Part shown: piece after piece, positions 34,968-43,197 of the stretch | How the letters are laid out: the number at the start of each line of letters is the position of its first letter | How positions within the stretch are numbered: the first letter of the stretch is position 1 | NCBI GenBank assembly: GCA_963807735.1 | Contig: CAWEDI010000025.1 | Location: 68,273-132,272 of the forward strand | Reading direction: 5' to 3' | Length of the DNA: 64,000 bases | DNA from: Roseiarcus sp963807735 | GTDB lineage: Bacteria; Pseudomonadota; Alphaproteobacteria; Rhizobiales; Beijerinckiaceae | Position numbers and translations under genes: made by a program | The notes under the pieces: model-generated | What the model was told of the DNA's origin: nothing | The model's database searches: none | Seen by the model: only the letters and a program-made list of their open reading frames with translations

Positions 34968-35999
34968 CTAAAGCGAAACGTTCGGCGCCGTTGCGGTTCG
35001 CGTCAGCCAGGCGGGGACGGGCAGCTTCTTCTCGCGCAGGAAGGCGGGATTGAACAGCTTCGACGCATAGCGCGCGCCGGAATCGCAGAGCAGCGTCACG
35101 ATGGTGTGGCCGGGGCCGAGCTCGCGTGCGAGCCGGATCGCGCCGGCGATGTTGACGCCGGAGGAGCCGCCGAGCAGCAGGCCCTCGCGCTCGACCAGGT
35201 CGAACACGATCTGAACCGCCTCCTCGTCGTCGATCCGGTAGGCGACATCGACCGGGGCGCCTTCAAGGTTGGCCGTGATCCGGCCCTGACCTATGCCCTC
35301 GGTGATCGAGGAGCCCTCGGCCTTCAGCACGCCGGTCGTATAGAACGAGTAGAGCGCCGCGCCGTGGGGATCGGCGAGGCCGATCTTGACGCCAGGGTTG
35401 CGCTCCTTCAACGCCATCCCGACCCCGGCGAGCGTGCCGCCGGAGCCGACCGCGCTGACGAAGCCGTCGACCGCTCCCGCGGTGTCGTCCCAGATCTCCG
35501 GGCCGGTGGTCTCATAGTGGCCGCGGCGGTTGGCGACATTGTCGAACTGGTTCGCCCACACCGCGCCCTTGGGATCGCTCTTGGCCAGCGCCTCGGCGAG
35601 CCGGCCGGAGTATTTCACGTAATTGTTGGGGTTGGAATAGGGGACGGCCGGCACCTCGACGAGTTCGGCGCCGACCATCCGCAGCATGTCCTTCTTTTCC
35701 TGCGATTGGGTTTCGGGAATCACGATTACGGTGCGAAAGCCCATCGCCGAGGCGACCATGCCGATGCCGATTCCGGTGTTGCCGGCGGTGCCCTCGACGA
35801 TAGTCCCGCCGGGGCGCAGCGCGCCGCGCGCGACGGCGTCGCGGATGATGGCAAGCGCGGCGCGGTCCTTGACCGATCCGCCGGGGTTCATGAACTCGGC
35901 CTTGCCGAGAATCTCGCAGCCGGTGGCGGCGGAAGCCGCCTTCAGGCGAATGAGCGGCGTCCGGCCGATGGCGTCGATGACAGAGTCGCGGGTTGACAT
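34968..35999 (-). CDS. cysK: Cysteine synthase A
   Basis: A 343-residue PLP enzyme starting at ATG 35999 with GGAGG upstream. The Schiff-base Lys lies in MNPGGSVKDRAAL near residue 45, the phosphate loop is VEGTAGNTGIG near 70, and GSGGTLAG and LCDSGARY close the PLP site. It makes cysteine from O-acetylserine and sulfide. It is longer than the E. coli enzyme and resembles the alphaproteobacterial CysK variants. Placed beside the sulfite-oxidising genes, it marks the end of the chromosomal backbone before the tRNA-Glu fragment. Confidence 0.9.
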   Translation of the reverse strand: MSTRDSVIDAIGRTPLIRLKAASAATGCEILGKAEFMNPGGSVKDRAALAIIRDAVARGALRPGGTIVEGTAGNTGIGIGMVASAMGFRTVIVIPETQSQEKKDMLRMVGAELVEVPAVPYSNPNNYVKYSGRLAEALAKSDPKGAVWANQFDNVANRRGHYETTGPEIWDDTAGAVDGFVSAVGSGGTLAGVGMALKERNPGVKIGLADPHGAALYSFYTTGVLKAEGSSITEGIGQGRITANLEGAPVDVAYRIDDEEAVQIVFDLVEREGLLLGGSSGVNIAGAIRLARELGPGHTIVTLLCDSGARYASKLFNPAFLREKKLPVPAWLTRTATAPNVSL

Positions 36000-36143
36000 T
36001 CAGCCTCCGTTCGCGCGGCCGGCGGCGGCGCTCGCCGTCGCGATCTTACACGCCTCGCCCGCCGTTGGCAGCCTCGCCGAGGCTTCAAGATTTCGCGCGG
36101 GGAGATAGAGAGCTGCCGCGAACCGGCGGCGTTCATTGTCCGA

Positions 36144-36166
36144 GAAAAGGCCCCGCGGCGGGGCTT
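36144..36166 (-). terminator. Terminator downstream of the tRNA-Glu fragment
   Basis: On the minus strand GCCCCGC-CGCGGGGC is followed by CTTTTCTC. It lies about 45 bases after the CCA end of the tRNA-Glu fragment and would have ended that transcript. Confidence 0.6.
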
Positions 36167-36207
36167 CCCTCGCCTGCTTGTAGTTTCAACTGAGATGGCG
36201 TTGGATT

Positions 36208-36256
36208 TGGCGCTCCCAAGGGGACTCGAACCCCTGTTTTCGCCGTGAGAGGGCGG
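36208..36256 (-). other. 3' fragment of tRNA-Glu (CTC): integration site (att)
   Basis: On the minus strand this reads CCGCCCTCTCACGGCG (anticodon arm, CTC), then GGGGTTCGAGTCCCC (T-arm) and TGGGAGCGCCA (acceptor and CCA). The 5' half is absent: the expected acceptor strand GCTCCCA is not found upstream. A tyrosine integrase gene begins 140 bases away. This is the usual scar at one end of an element integrated into a tRNA 3' end; the intact tRNA should be at the other end, outside this window. Confidence 0.8.
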
Positions 36257-36399
36257 CAGCACAAGTTCGCCAACGTTCGGCACGGTTCGTTATCATATCT
36301 GATTTAATTGAGCAAATTTTGCACTTAGTTCGCCGTTGATCGTTGACATCCGGCGTGATATGCGCCCATTCACAGGACACAAACTGGACACGACAGGAT

Positions 36400-37584
36400 A
36401 TGGCCCGCTCTGTTCGTAAAGCCAGCTTCGAGACGCGGACCGCCCGCCTGAAGATGCCCGTCGCCCGGAAACCGGTCTTCATCCGCATTGGGCCTGGCCT
36501 TTCGCTCGGTTATCGACGTAACCAGGTCGCCGGGACGTGGGTGTTGCGCGTCGCCGACGGCAAGGGTGGCGCCGCTACTCGCGCCATCGGCACCGCTGAC
36601 GATTTCACGGAAGCCGACGGAACCGTCGTGCTGGATTTCTGGCAAGCCCAGGAGAAAGCCAAATCTGTCGCTCGCGGCTCGGATGGCTCGGACATCGCAA
36701 AACCGTTGACCGTGAGACGCGCAGCCGAGGTCTACCTTGCAGTGCTAGAGGCCAAGAATCCGAGGACAGCGCGCGATACGCGTGGCAGGCTGAATTTGCA
36801 CTTCCTCCCGGAGTTCGGCGACGAACTGGTGGCGAGTTTGACAAAGTCAAAGCTAGAAGTCTGGCTAAACTCCCTAGTCGCCAAAAGCATGGATAGGGAG
36901 GCAATTCGCCGAAGCAAGGACACCGCTAATCGGGTGCTGTCGATGGTCAAAGCCCTCCTGAACCACGCCCTGCGCGATCCCGGCAACCGGATAGCGGACG
37001 ATCACGCGTGGCGGTTGGTCAAGCCTCACAAAGGAGTGGCGGTGCCGAGGGCAGCGCACTTTACAGCGGAGCAGGCACGTGCGCTTATTGACGCGACCCC
37101 GGATAAAGATTTTGCCGACCTCCTCACTGCCGGCTTTTTGACCGGCGCGCGCTACGGCGAATTGATCGCTTGCTCGGTCCGCGATTTCGATCCGATCTCG
37201 AAGACCCTCGGCGTTGACGGCAAAACTGGGCCGCGCACTATTATACTGCAACCGGAGGCAGTGGATTTCATTAAGCGGATCTCTGCAACTAGGACTTCCG
37301 ACGCGCCCTTGCTTCAACGCGGAGATGGGGGACGCTGGAGCCGGTCTAACCAACAACGCCGAATGGCCTTTGCGCTTGAACGCTCGGGCCTCGACAAGGA
37401 AGCGACGTTTTATGCCCTACGGCATTCGTATATTTCTCGTGCGATTGAGGGCGAAGTGCCTTTGAACGTCATCGCCGACAACTGCGGGACGAGCATACGA
37501 ATGATTGAGGCTACCTACGCAAAGGTTTTGGCTGGGAAGCGAAGGGAATTTATCGAGCGCGGGGCGCCGTCGCTTGCAAGGTGA
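36400..37584 (+). CDS. int: Tyrosine recombinase (integrase) of the tRNA-Glu island
   Basis: A 394-residue protein starting at ATG 36400. The core-binding domain is near residues 100-190; the catalytic domain has the first Arg in LTGARYGEL, the HxxR box in YALRHSYISRAI, and the nucleophile Tyr in IEATYAKVL close to the C-terminus. All key residues are present, so the enzyme could be active. It lies just inside the tRNA-Glu att fragment and reads into the island, the standard arrangement for genomic islands of P4/ICE type. Confidence 0.93.
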   Translation: MARSVRKASFETRTARLKMPVARKPVFIRIGPGLSLGYRRNQVAGTWVLRVADGKGGAATRAIGTADDFTEADGTVVLDFWQAQEKAKSVARGSDGSDIAKPLTVRRAAEVYLAVLEAKNPRTARDTRGRLNLHFLPEFGDELVASLTKSKLEVWLNSLVAKSMDREAIRRSKDTANRVLSMVKALLNHALRDPGNRIADDHAWRLVKPHKGVAVPRAAHFTAEQARALIDATPDKDFADLLTAGFLTGARYGELIACSVRDFDPISKTLGVDGKTGPRTIILQPEAVDFIKRISATRTSDAPLLQRGDGGRWSRSNQQRRMAFALERSGLDKEATFYALRHSYISRAIEGEVPLNVIADNCGTSIRMIEATYAKVLAGKRREFIERGAPSLAR

Positions 37585-37591
37585 ACGAGTT

Positions 37592-38500
37592 ATGATTCGC
37601 GTACCAATCAAAAATCAACCCTCAAATATCGAGGCCGCTGATGACAGCGCTGACGCTCGTCTGGTGGCAAGAGTCGAGCGCGCACTCGCCAAAAGTGAGG
37701 ACTTTACGACGGTATTCGATCCGGATATTGCATCTGTAAAATTTGACGCGGCAAAATCCGCGAAATTACTAACGATTTTGAAAGAGCACAATTCCGATTT
37801 TTTAGAAGAACAAACGCTCCAAATTTTAGACGTTGCCCGTCGAGCCTGGTTTGAGCTTGATGCTACCACCCGTCATATTAATGATGATGATCGTAATACG
37901 TTCCGGGCAAAACAAGAGGAAATCTTACTGAAGGACTTAGCGGAATCTGCTGGAATTCTTCGCGCAAAATGGGAAGAATTAAACTCTCACCCTTTGTTGG
38001 CGTCCGCATTGCATCGTATGTTGTCGGCGAAGCCGCACGAGATTCCACGTTACGTTGAAATACCGGGTGAACCAACTTGGTGGCGTGCACAATTTAAAGG
38101 GCTAGATCGAAAATATTTTGATGAACATTATGAGAAGATCGTCTATGTAATGAAAAATGGTTTAATTCAACTTGGTGACGCTGCAGGACTTATGGCAGAC
38201 GATATAAGTCGGGCAAAAGCGGCACGAAACCCGGAACAATACCGGTTTGTTTATTACTTAGTGTCGGCTTGGAAGCAAATTACGGGGGAAATTCCTACCG
38301 TCACAAATAATATAGACGGCAATAAACATACTGGTGATGCGAACAAAAAAGGGAAAGCGTCTATTTTTGAGCGATTTGCGACAGAAGCGGCGTGCGGTAT
38401 CACAATACGACGGGACATATTCAAAAGCATTATTAAATTCTTCCGTATCAAGGCCGGCTCGGAGGTAAAATTAATTGCGCCCCCGGATTCCGCACCCTGA
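37592..38500 (+). CDS. Hypothetical protein, AT-rich island cargo
   Basis: A 302-residue protein starting at ATG 37592, eight bases after the integrase stop. It is helical and charged (LARVERALAKSEDF, LLTILKEHNSDFLEEQTLQI, RAKWEELNSHPLLASALHRM) with a conserved-looking ending SIFERFATEAACGITIRRDIF. No family is recognised. Its base composition is far richer in A and T than the flanking genes, indicating recent foreign origin. Being directly behind the integrase, it could be element cargo; a defence or regulatory role is possible but nothing shows it. Confidence 0.65.
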   Translation: MIRVPIKNQPSNIEAADDSADARLVARVERALAKSEDFTTVFDPDIASVKFDAAKSAKLLTILKEHNSDFLEEQTLQILDVARRAWFELDATTRHINDDDRNTFRAKQEEILLKDLAESAGILRAKWEELNSHPLLASALHRMLSAKPHEIPRYVEIPGEPTWWRAQFKGLDRKYFDEHYEKIVYVMKNGLIQLGDAAGLMADDISRAKAARNPEQYRFVYYLVSAWKQITGEIPTVTNNIDGNKHTGDANKKGKASIFERFATEAACGITIRRDIFKSIIKFFRIKAGSEVKLIAPPDSAP

Positions 38501-38521
38501 TAGGGCCAGCAGCGGCGAGTT

Positions 38522-38566
38522 AATTGTGAATTCCGATACAATCCGATCGCCAATTCCGATTTGAAG
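38522..38566. repeat. IS21-type terminal-repeat relic
   Basis: GAATTCCGATACAATCCGATCG and AATTCCGATTTGAAGCCGGC parallel the sequence at 3289-3347. It separates the AT-rich cargo gene from the IS66 element and probably is the scar of a lost element. Confidence 0.35.
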
Positions 38567-38692
38567 CCGGCAAGCGTTTCCAATATGGAGCTCCGCCGCC
38601 TGGCGAAGCGGAAAGTGTGCGAGCCGGTCGCTCCGCCGTCCGACGTCCCGGACTCCAACGACCTTGGCATCACTGTTGCCGGACTACTACCG

Positions 38693-40144
38693 TTAGGTCA
38701 TCGGGCCTGCCGTCTCGTCGCGCCTTCCCCGTCTTTCGCGGAAATCAGGCTCCACGTGGGCGCCGACCCGTGGAGCAGCTTGTTGATGCAGCGCGGCGCG
38801 ATGGCATCGGGCGTAGCGGATCGCCTCGGCGAGCTTCGATTTGCCCGAGATGCGAGGCAGTTCGCGCTCCCAGAGATCGAATAACGCCCGCACAACGCCA
38901 ACCGATGTCGCGCGCCGGGTCGCCAGTCGCGCCTCGGGCGATTGGCCGCGCGCCTCGCCCTCAGCGGCCCATAACAGCTTCATCTGCTCGACCGTCGCGC
39001 TGGCCACCACCAACTCGCCGTTGGCGTGAAGGTCGAAGAACCGCCGCCGCAGGTGAGCCCAGCATCCGGCGAGCCGCAGCCCGTTGGCGCGCGGAACGCT
39101 CGCGGGCTTGCTAAATCCGGCATAGCCGTCGCATTGCAGGATGCCGCGATAATCGCCGAGATGGCGCGCCGCGCAATCGCCAGACCGGCTGTCTTCGAAC
39201 CGATAGGCGACCATCGGCGGTCCCGTCCCGCCGAAAGGTCGGTCGTCACGCGCATAGGCCCAAAGCCAGGCCGTCTTGGTCTTGCCGGCGCCGGGGTCCA
39301 AGGTTGGCAACGTCGTCTCATCGGGGAAAATGCGCTCGCCCTCGCGGATGCGCGCCAGAACGAAAGCCGCCAGCAGCTCGAAGTGGAACCCGACCGCGCC
39401 CATCCATTGCGCCATCAGCGAGCGCCCGAGTTCGACGCCGTCGCGGGCGTAGATGGCCTCCTGGCGGTAGAGCGGCAGGCTATCGGCGTATTTGGAGACG
39501 GCGACCTGCGCCAGCAGCGCCTCGGTCGGCAGGCCGGCCTCGACGATGTGCTCGGGCGCCGGCGCTTGCAGGATCGCCGTCGGCTCCTTGAACGCGTACT
39601 TCGGTCGGATCGTCACGACGAGTCGGAACCGCGCCCGCACGACGTCAGGCCGGATGCTCTCGTCTTGCCCGATCTTGACCCGCTCGTTGTCCTCGAAGCC
39701 CGGCGGGATGGCGGGTTCGAGAACCTCCTCGACCCGCTCCAAATGCGAGGGAAAGCGCGGCTTGGCTGGGGACGTGCCGCGCGGCTTTGCGCCGGTCTTG
39801 GCGGCGAGCCGGGCGCCGATCTCTTCCAGCCCCGTCTCGACCTCCTCGAACGCGAAGCTCTGCTGCTCGTCCTCGTCGGATCCGAGCTTTTCCGACTTCG
39901 CGCCAAAGCGCCCACGGCGCAGCGTCTTCAGGATCGACGTCAGCCGCGCGATCTCGGTCTTGGCGACGGAGTTCGCTTCCGCGAGGTCGTTGACCTCGGT
40001 TTTAAGCTTCAGGACTTCGCCGCGCGCGGCCTGCGCGTCGGCCTCAGATTGATCGGCGCGAGCGGCGTTGGCGAGCGTCAGCGCTTTCAGTTCGTCAACG
40101 TCGTCTGGAAGCTCGCCGAAGCGCTCGATCATGCTTCGAGCCAT
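38693..40144 (-). pseudogene. tnpC: IS66 TnpC transposase, 3'-truncated
   Basis: The 483-residue ORF has the expected coiled-coil N-terminus, the FGAKSEKLGSDEDEQQS segment, and a catalytic core with FPDETTLPTLDPGAGKTKTAW, GYAGFSKP and LAGCWAHLRRRFFDLH. After SKLAEAIRYA the sequence departs from the family: the Glu-bearing region (IDNNAxERxIRP) and about 80 residues are missing and replaced by unrelated codons. The protein therefore lacks its last catalytic residue. Confidence 0.8.
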
Positions 40145-40209
40145 AGCATATTGGTCGATGAAAGTCCCGCGTTTTCAGCTGTTTCCGAACAGTTTTCCAG
40201 TTTTCCGCG

Positions 40210-40554
40210 TCAGCCGGCGCTTTGCGGCGCCCGAACTTCCACCGCTCGGACGCGTTTCCAGTCAAGGCCTTCAACGAGCGCCATGAGCTGCACATGACTC
40301 AGCCGGATCTCGGCGCTCCCCGGCATCGGCTAGACGAAATGCGATTGTTCCAGACGCTTGGCGAACAGGCACAATCCGGCGCCATCGAACCAAACAATCT
40401 TGATCCTGTTCGCTCTCTCCGACCGGAAGACGTAGAGCGCGCCGTTGAACGGATCGGCCCCGCTGTCGCGCACCAGCGCAACCAGACCGTCCGGCCCCTC
40501 GCGGAAATCCACTGCGCTCGCTCGCAGGAACACGCGCGCGCCGGACGGGATCAT
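40210..40554 (-). pseudogene. tnpB: IS66 TnpB with a premature amber codon
   Basis: ATG 40554 begins MIPSGARVFLRASAVDFREG, then FRSERANRIKIVWFDGAGLC. At 40330-40332 a TAG stands where the family has Trp in the FVWPMP motif; the frame afterwards is intact (PMPGSAEIRLSHVQLMALVE) to the true stop at 40210-40212. A single TGG-to-TAG change has broken the gene. Its ATG overlaps the tnpA stop. Confidence 0.85.
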
Positions 40555-40915
40555 GCCTCGCGCACCGCCCGAAGGACACGCCGCAGGTCGTCCTCGGCGA
40601 TATCGGCGGCGACCCGCACCACGCGTCGACAATCTCGATCTCGATTCGTTGCGGCGAAGCCGCCCGAGACTTCGCCATGTCCTGAGATGCTCTTCTCGCC
40701 GCCGAGCCCCGCCAGCCGAAAAGCTGCGACGGCGTGATCTCCAGCGACCGCGCCAGCGCCGAGATATTTACGCCAGGCTCCAGCGACGCCGCGACGGCCC
40801 GATCCTTGAAAGCGTCCGACCACCGTCGCCGCTCGGCCACGGGCGCACCCTCAAGCCGCTCGGCGCGAACCTCGACGAATTGGTTCGGACTAGGCCTGCG
40901 CATAGGCGTAGACAT
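40551..40915 (-). pseudogene. tnpA: IS66 TnpA, frameshifted
   Basis: The helix-turn-helix part is clear: RRRWSDAFKDRAVAASLEPG and NISALARSLEITPSQLFGWR. Near 40630 the frame changes, and the normal C-terminus VRVAADIAEDDLRRVLRAVR appears in another frame ending at 40551. TnpA is the DNA-binding accessory protein of IS66. Confidence 0.75.
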
Positions 40916-41013
40916 AGATGTTGATATCCATGTCCGACCGCTATCATGCGACCGTCACCGGCCGCGAGAACGGCCCCTAGGGGGCGCTTACGCTTCATCC
41001 AGCGCCGGCCGTT

Positions 41014-41226
41014 CTAGACCGTGCCGCGCGGCTGATCGGCAATCGCCTGCCAGAGGGCATCTTCGACAATCGGCTCAAAGGCCTCTCGGCGCCACACGCG
41101 TTGTGACGAGGACGGATGGCGCCCGCTAACTTCGTCTCTCGCGATCAGCTCATTCCACGCGCTGCCCGCAGATGCGCCTTCGACCTCACAGCAGAGCGCA
41201 AATAGCGCAAAAAGTTTGTGTTGGGA
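41014..41226 (-). pseudogene. C-terminal fragment of an unknown protein
   Basis: The minus-strand frame reads LCCEVEGASAGSAWNELIAR, then RVWRREAFEPIVEDALWQAI and stops at 41014-41016. It has good composition but no start codon; an upstream stop blocks it. It may be the 3' remnant of a host gene cut by a rearrangement next to the IS66 end. Low certainty. Confidence 0.3.
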
Positions 41227-41265
41227 TTTAGCCGGAGAACTTCACCAAATCCACGACCGAAAACT

Positions 41266-41829
41266 ATGTTTTTGGTGCGCTCGAAAACACGTCAACCCAG
41301 GGGACGCGAGTTGTCGAAGTCGCACCGAGATTTGTCGGCGTCACCTATAAGGGGAACGCACAACGCTTCCGAGCCCCTGCAACAGTCGGTCGTGGCCGCC
41401 CATGAGGCGTCACGCTGCGGGCACAATACCGGCGCGGCTCTTTCCGACGCGGACCTCATAAGCGAGGTGGTCGCGCGAGGGCTGCAGTCGGCGGTTGCCG
41501 CGCAGCGTTCCGAATGCGTGAACGAGCACGCAAGACTATTGGTTGAGCCAATCTCTCGTCCGCTCGGGCCGCTGGCGATTTCCGTGAAGACCGCGCGCGA
41601 ATTGATCGGGCTCGGGAACACATCGATGTGGGGTCTGATCAAGTCCGGTGACGTCGATGTGGTCCGGATTGGTAGGCGCACGTTGGTAGTTGCCGCGTCA
41701 TTGGACGCATTGGTCGCGTCGCGAATTGCAGCCGCGCGACGCGGCGGCCAAGCGCGGCCTGAAAATAGCGTGGCCAGCAACACCATGTCGTCCTCCCTAG
41801 GCGGATCAGCACAGAAGAACGCGCGATGA
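41266..41829 (+). CDS. Putative excisionase-like DNA-binding protein
   Basis: A protein of about 187 residues whose C-terminal part reads SVKTARELIGLGNTSMWGLI, then KSGDVDVVRIGRRTLVVAAS, an AlpA/excisionase-type winged helix. The N-terminal 100 residues are Ala/Ser/Arg-rich without a motif. ATG 41266 is chosen; GTG 41218 also fits. It is first in a set of three overlapping genes that lead to the primase-helicase, so it may regulate the island's replication or excision genes. Confidence 0.6.
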   Translation: MFLVRSKTRQPRGRELSKSHRDLSASPIRGTHNASEPLQQSVVAAHEASRCGHNTGAALSDADLISEVVARGLQSAVAAQRSECVNEHARLLVEPISRPLGPLAISVKTARELIGLGNTSMWGLIKSGDVDVVRIGRRTLVVAASLDALVASRIAAARRGGQARPENSVASNTMSSSLGGSAQKNAR

Positions 41830-42086
41830 CCTTCCGACTGTTGCGACGATTTCTCACGTCGCGCGCCAACGATCCGCTGCCCGAGCCCAAGCCGCCCGCA
41901 TGGACGCTCCTGGCCGGCGCTCCCAGAGCTCCGGGCATCGGGCACAACGGCGGCCCGCCCCTCGATGGCATTCCTGTCAATGCCGGAGAGGCGGCGACCG
42001 CCAGTCCCCGCGACTTTGCCGCTTCCGACCCTCACCGACTCCAATCGTGCAAGATGCAGAACTCGAAAGGTGCACATTCATGCTGA
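41826..42086 (+). CDS. Small island protein with a GIGHNGGPPLD motif
   Basis: An 86-residue ORF whose ATG overlaps the previous stop (ATGA). It contains GIGHNGGPPLDG, a short motif that I recall in many small proteins of alphaproteobacterial prophages and islands. Its function is unknown. The rest is Pro/Ala-rich and probably unstructured. Confidence 0.6.
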   Translation: MTFRLLRRFLTSRANDPLPEPKPPAWTLLAGAPRAPGIGHNGGPPLDGIPVNAGEAATASPRDFAASDPHRLQSCKMQNSKGAHSC

Positions 42087-42820
42087 ATCCCGATCGCGAT
42101 CATTTGCCGCGCTCCGCGAGCGCGGCGCCATCCGGAGAATTGACCGACGCGACGTTGTTCGCGAACGCTGTCGCCGCCGAATTCGAGAAGTGGGAGACTG
42201 GCTCTCTGGCCGGGCTCTATCACTTCTTCGGAAGGGCGCTGACCTCTTACCGGAAATACCGGAACGACGCCGCCGCGTATGAAGAACTGCTTGACTTGGA
42301 TTATATCGCCGGGCTTCGCGAGAAACCGGACGTAATGGATACGTCGCGGTTGGTGCTCTACAAGCTCACCACGGCGCAAGATGGCGCGAGGCGGAATGCC
42401 GCAGGCAGATATGCTCGGGTTGTCGACTATCTGTTTCAGCAGAGGGTCAAAGAGAGAGACGCTGTCAAATATGTTGAAGAAGCAGGTGGTCAGGACGCAA
42501 TTCTCAAACTCGCGCGCGGGCATTCAACGCCCAAAGACGCTGACCGCGACGAGAGCGTGCACGAAGACTTGGAGCACGGCGAAGAAGGGGAGCAAGACGA
42601 GGATACCGACCTGAATGGAATAATCGAGGGGGACCCCTCGATTATCTTCAACCCCGAGACGGATGTGGCGATCCGGCTCACCGACGGCACACACGCGAAG
42701 ATTCTGAGCGACGACTTTCCGCTGAAGAAGACGTTCTTTCTTCAGTGCAGGAAGTTATACGTCGACGAACAAGGGTGGGTTCGCGTTGTCGGAAGGTTGC
42801 GGACGCCGCGCGGAAAATGA
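42080..42820 (+). CDS. Hypothetical island protein
   Basis: A 246-residue protein starting at ATG 42080, overlapping the previous gene by 7 bases. It has a helical N-terminal half (AVAAEFEKWETGSLAGLYHF, RKYRNDAAAYEELLDLDYIA), a very acidic linker (EDLEHGEEGEQDEDTDLNG), and a C-terminal beta-rich part (LTDGTHAKILSDDFPLKKTF). No family is recognised. Its place directly before the primase-helicase suggests a replication accessory or regulator. Confidence 0.6.
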   Translation: MLNPDRDHLPRSASAAPSGELTDATLFANAVAAEFEKWETGSLAGLYHFFGRALTSYRKYRNDAAAYEELLDLDYIAGLREKPDVMDTSRLVLYKLTTAQDGARRNAAGRYARVVDYLFQQRVKERDAVKYVEEAGGQDAILKLARGHSTPKDADRDESVHEDLEHGEEGEQDEDTDLNGIIEGDPSIIFNPETDVAIRLTDGTHAKILSDDFPLKKTFFLQCRKLYVDEQGWVRVVGRLRTPRGK

Positions 42821-43197
42821 ACGCCTTGCTCTCCGAGGTCTATCCGTGGGTCAACAGGATAGCTGGCTCTGCAAATGAAAGGCCGTCCTATCTGGTCGGA
42901 GACCGGAGGCAGGTTCGACGCGGTCAAGGGCGCGACCATACAAGCCATCGCCGTGGGCGAAAGCTAACGGAAGTGCCAGCGTTCATTAGTGGGGGGCACG
43001 GTCAGCGCCCTTCAGAAACCGCACAAAACAAAGAGCGCCGGGCGAATTGTTGATAATGGGCAAGGGTCGTTGCCATATTCGGCGACCGCGACCTTATGCT
43101 CGACGCAGCTAGCTGATCCGGGGAAGCGCTCGCACAAGAGCCACGTCGCCTGATGCCGACGTTCATCCCCAACGCCGAATATTTTTGGAGAAAACCA
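42821..43197. other. Spacer before the primase-helicase gene
   Basis: No convincing gene. The plus-strand frame 42745-43053 overlaps the previous gene in another frame and has no motif. A promoter for the primase gene may lie here, but no clear -35/-10 pair was found. Confidence 0.35.

Larger units (their letters stand above)
38693..40991 (-). mobile_element. IS66-family element, decayed
   Basis: The element runs on the minus strand. Its 5' end carries GTAAGCGCCCCCTAGGGGCC at 40972-40991, a typical IS66 terminus. Three genes follow in the order tnpA, tnpB, tnpC. The 3' end of tnpC and the second inverted repeat are missing at about 38693. Each gene has at least one disabling change. Confidence 0.8.
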
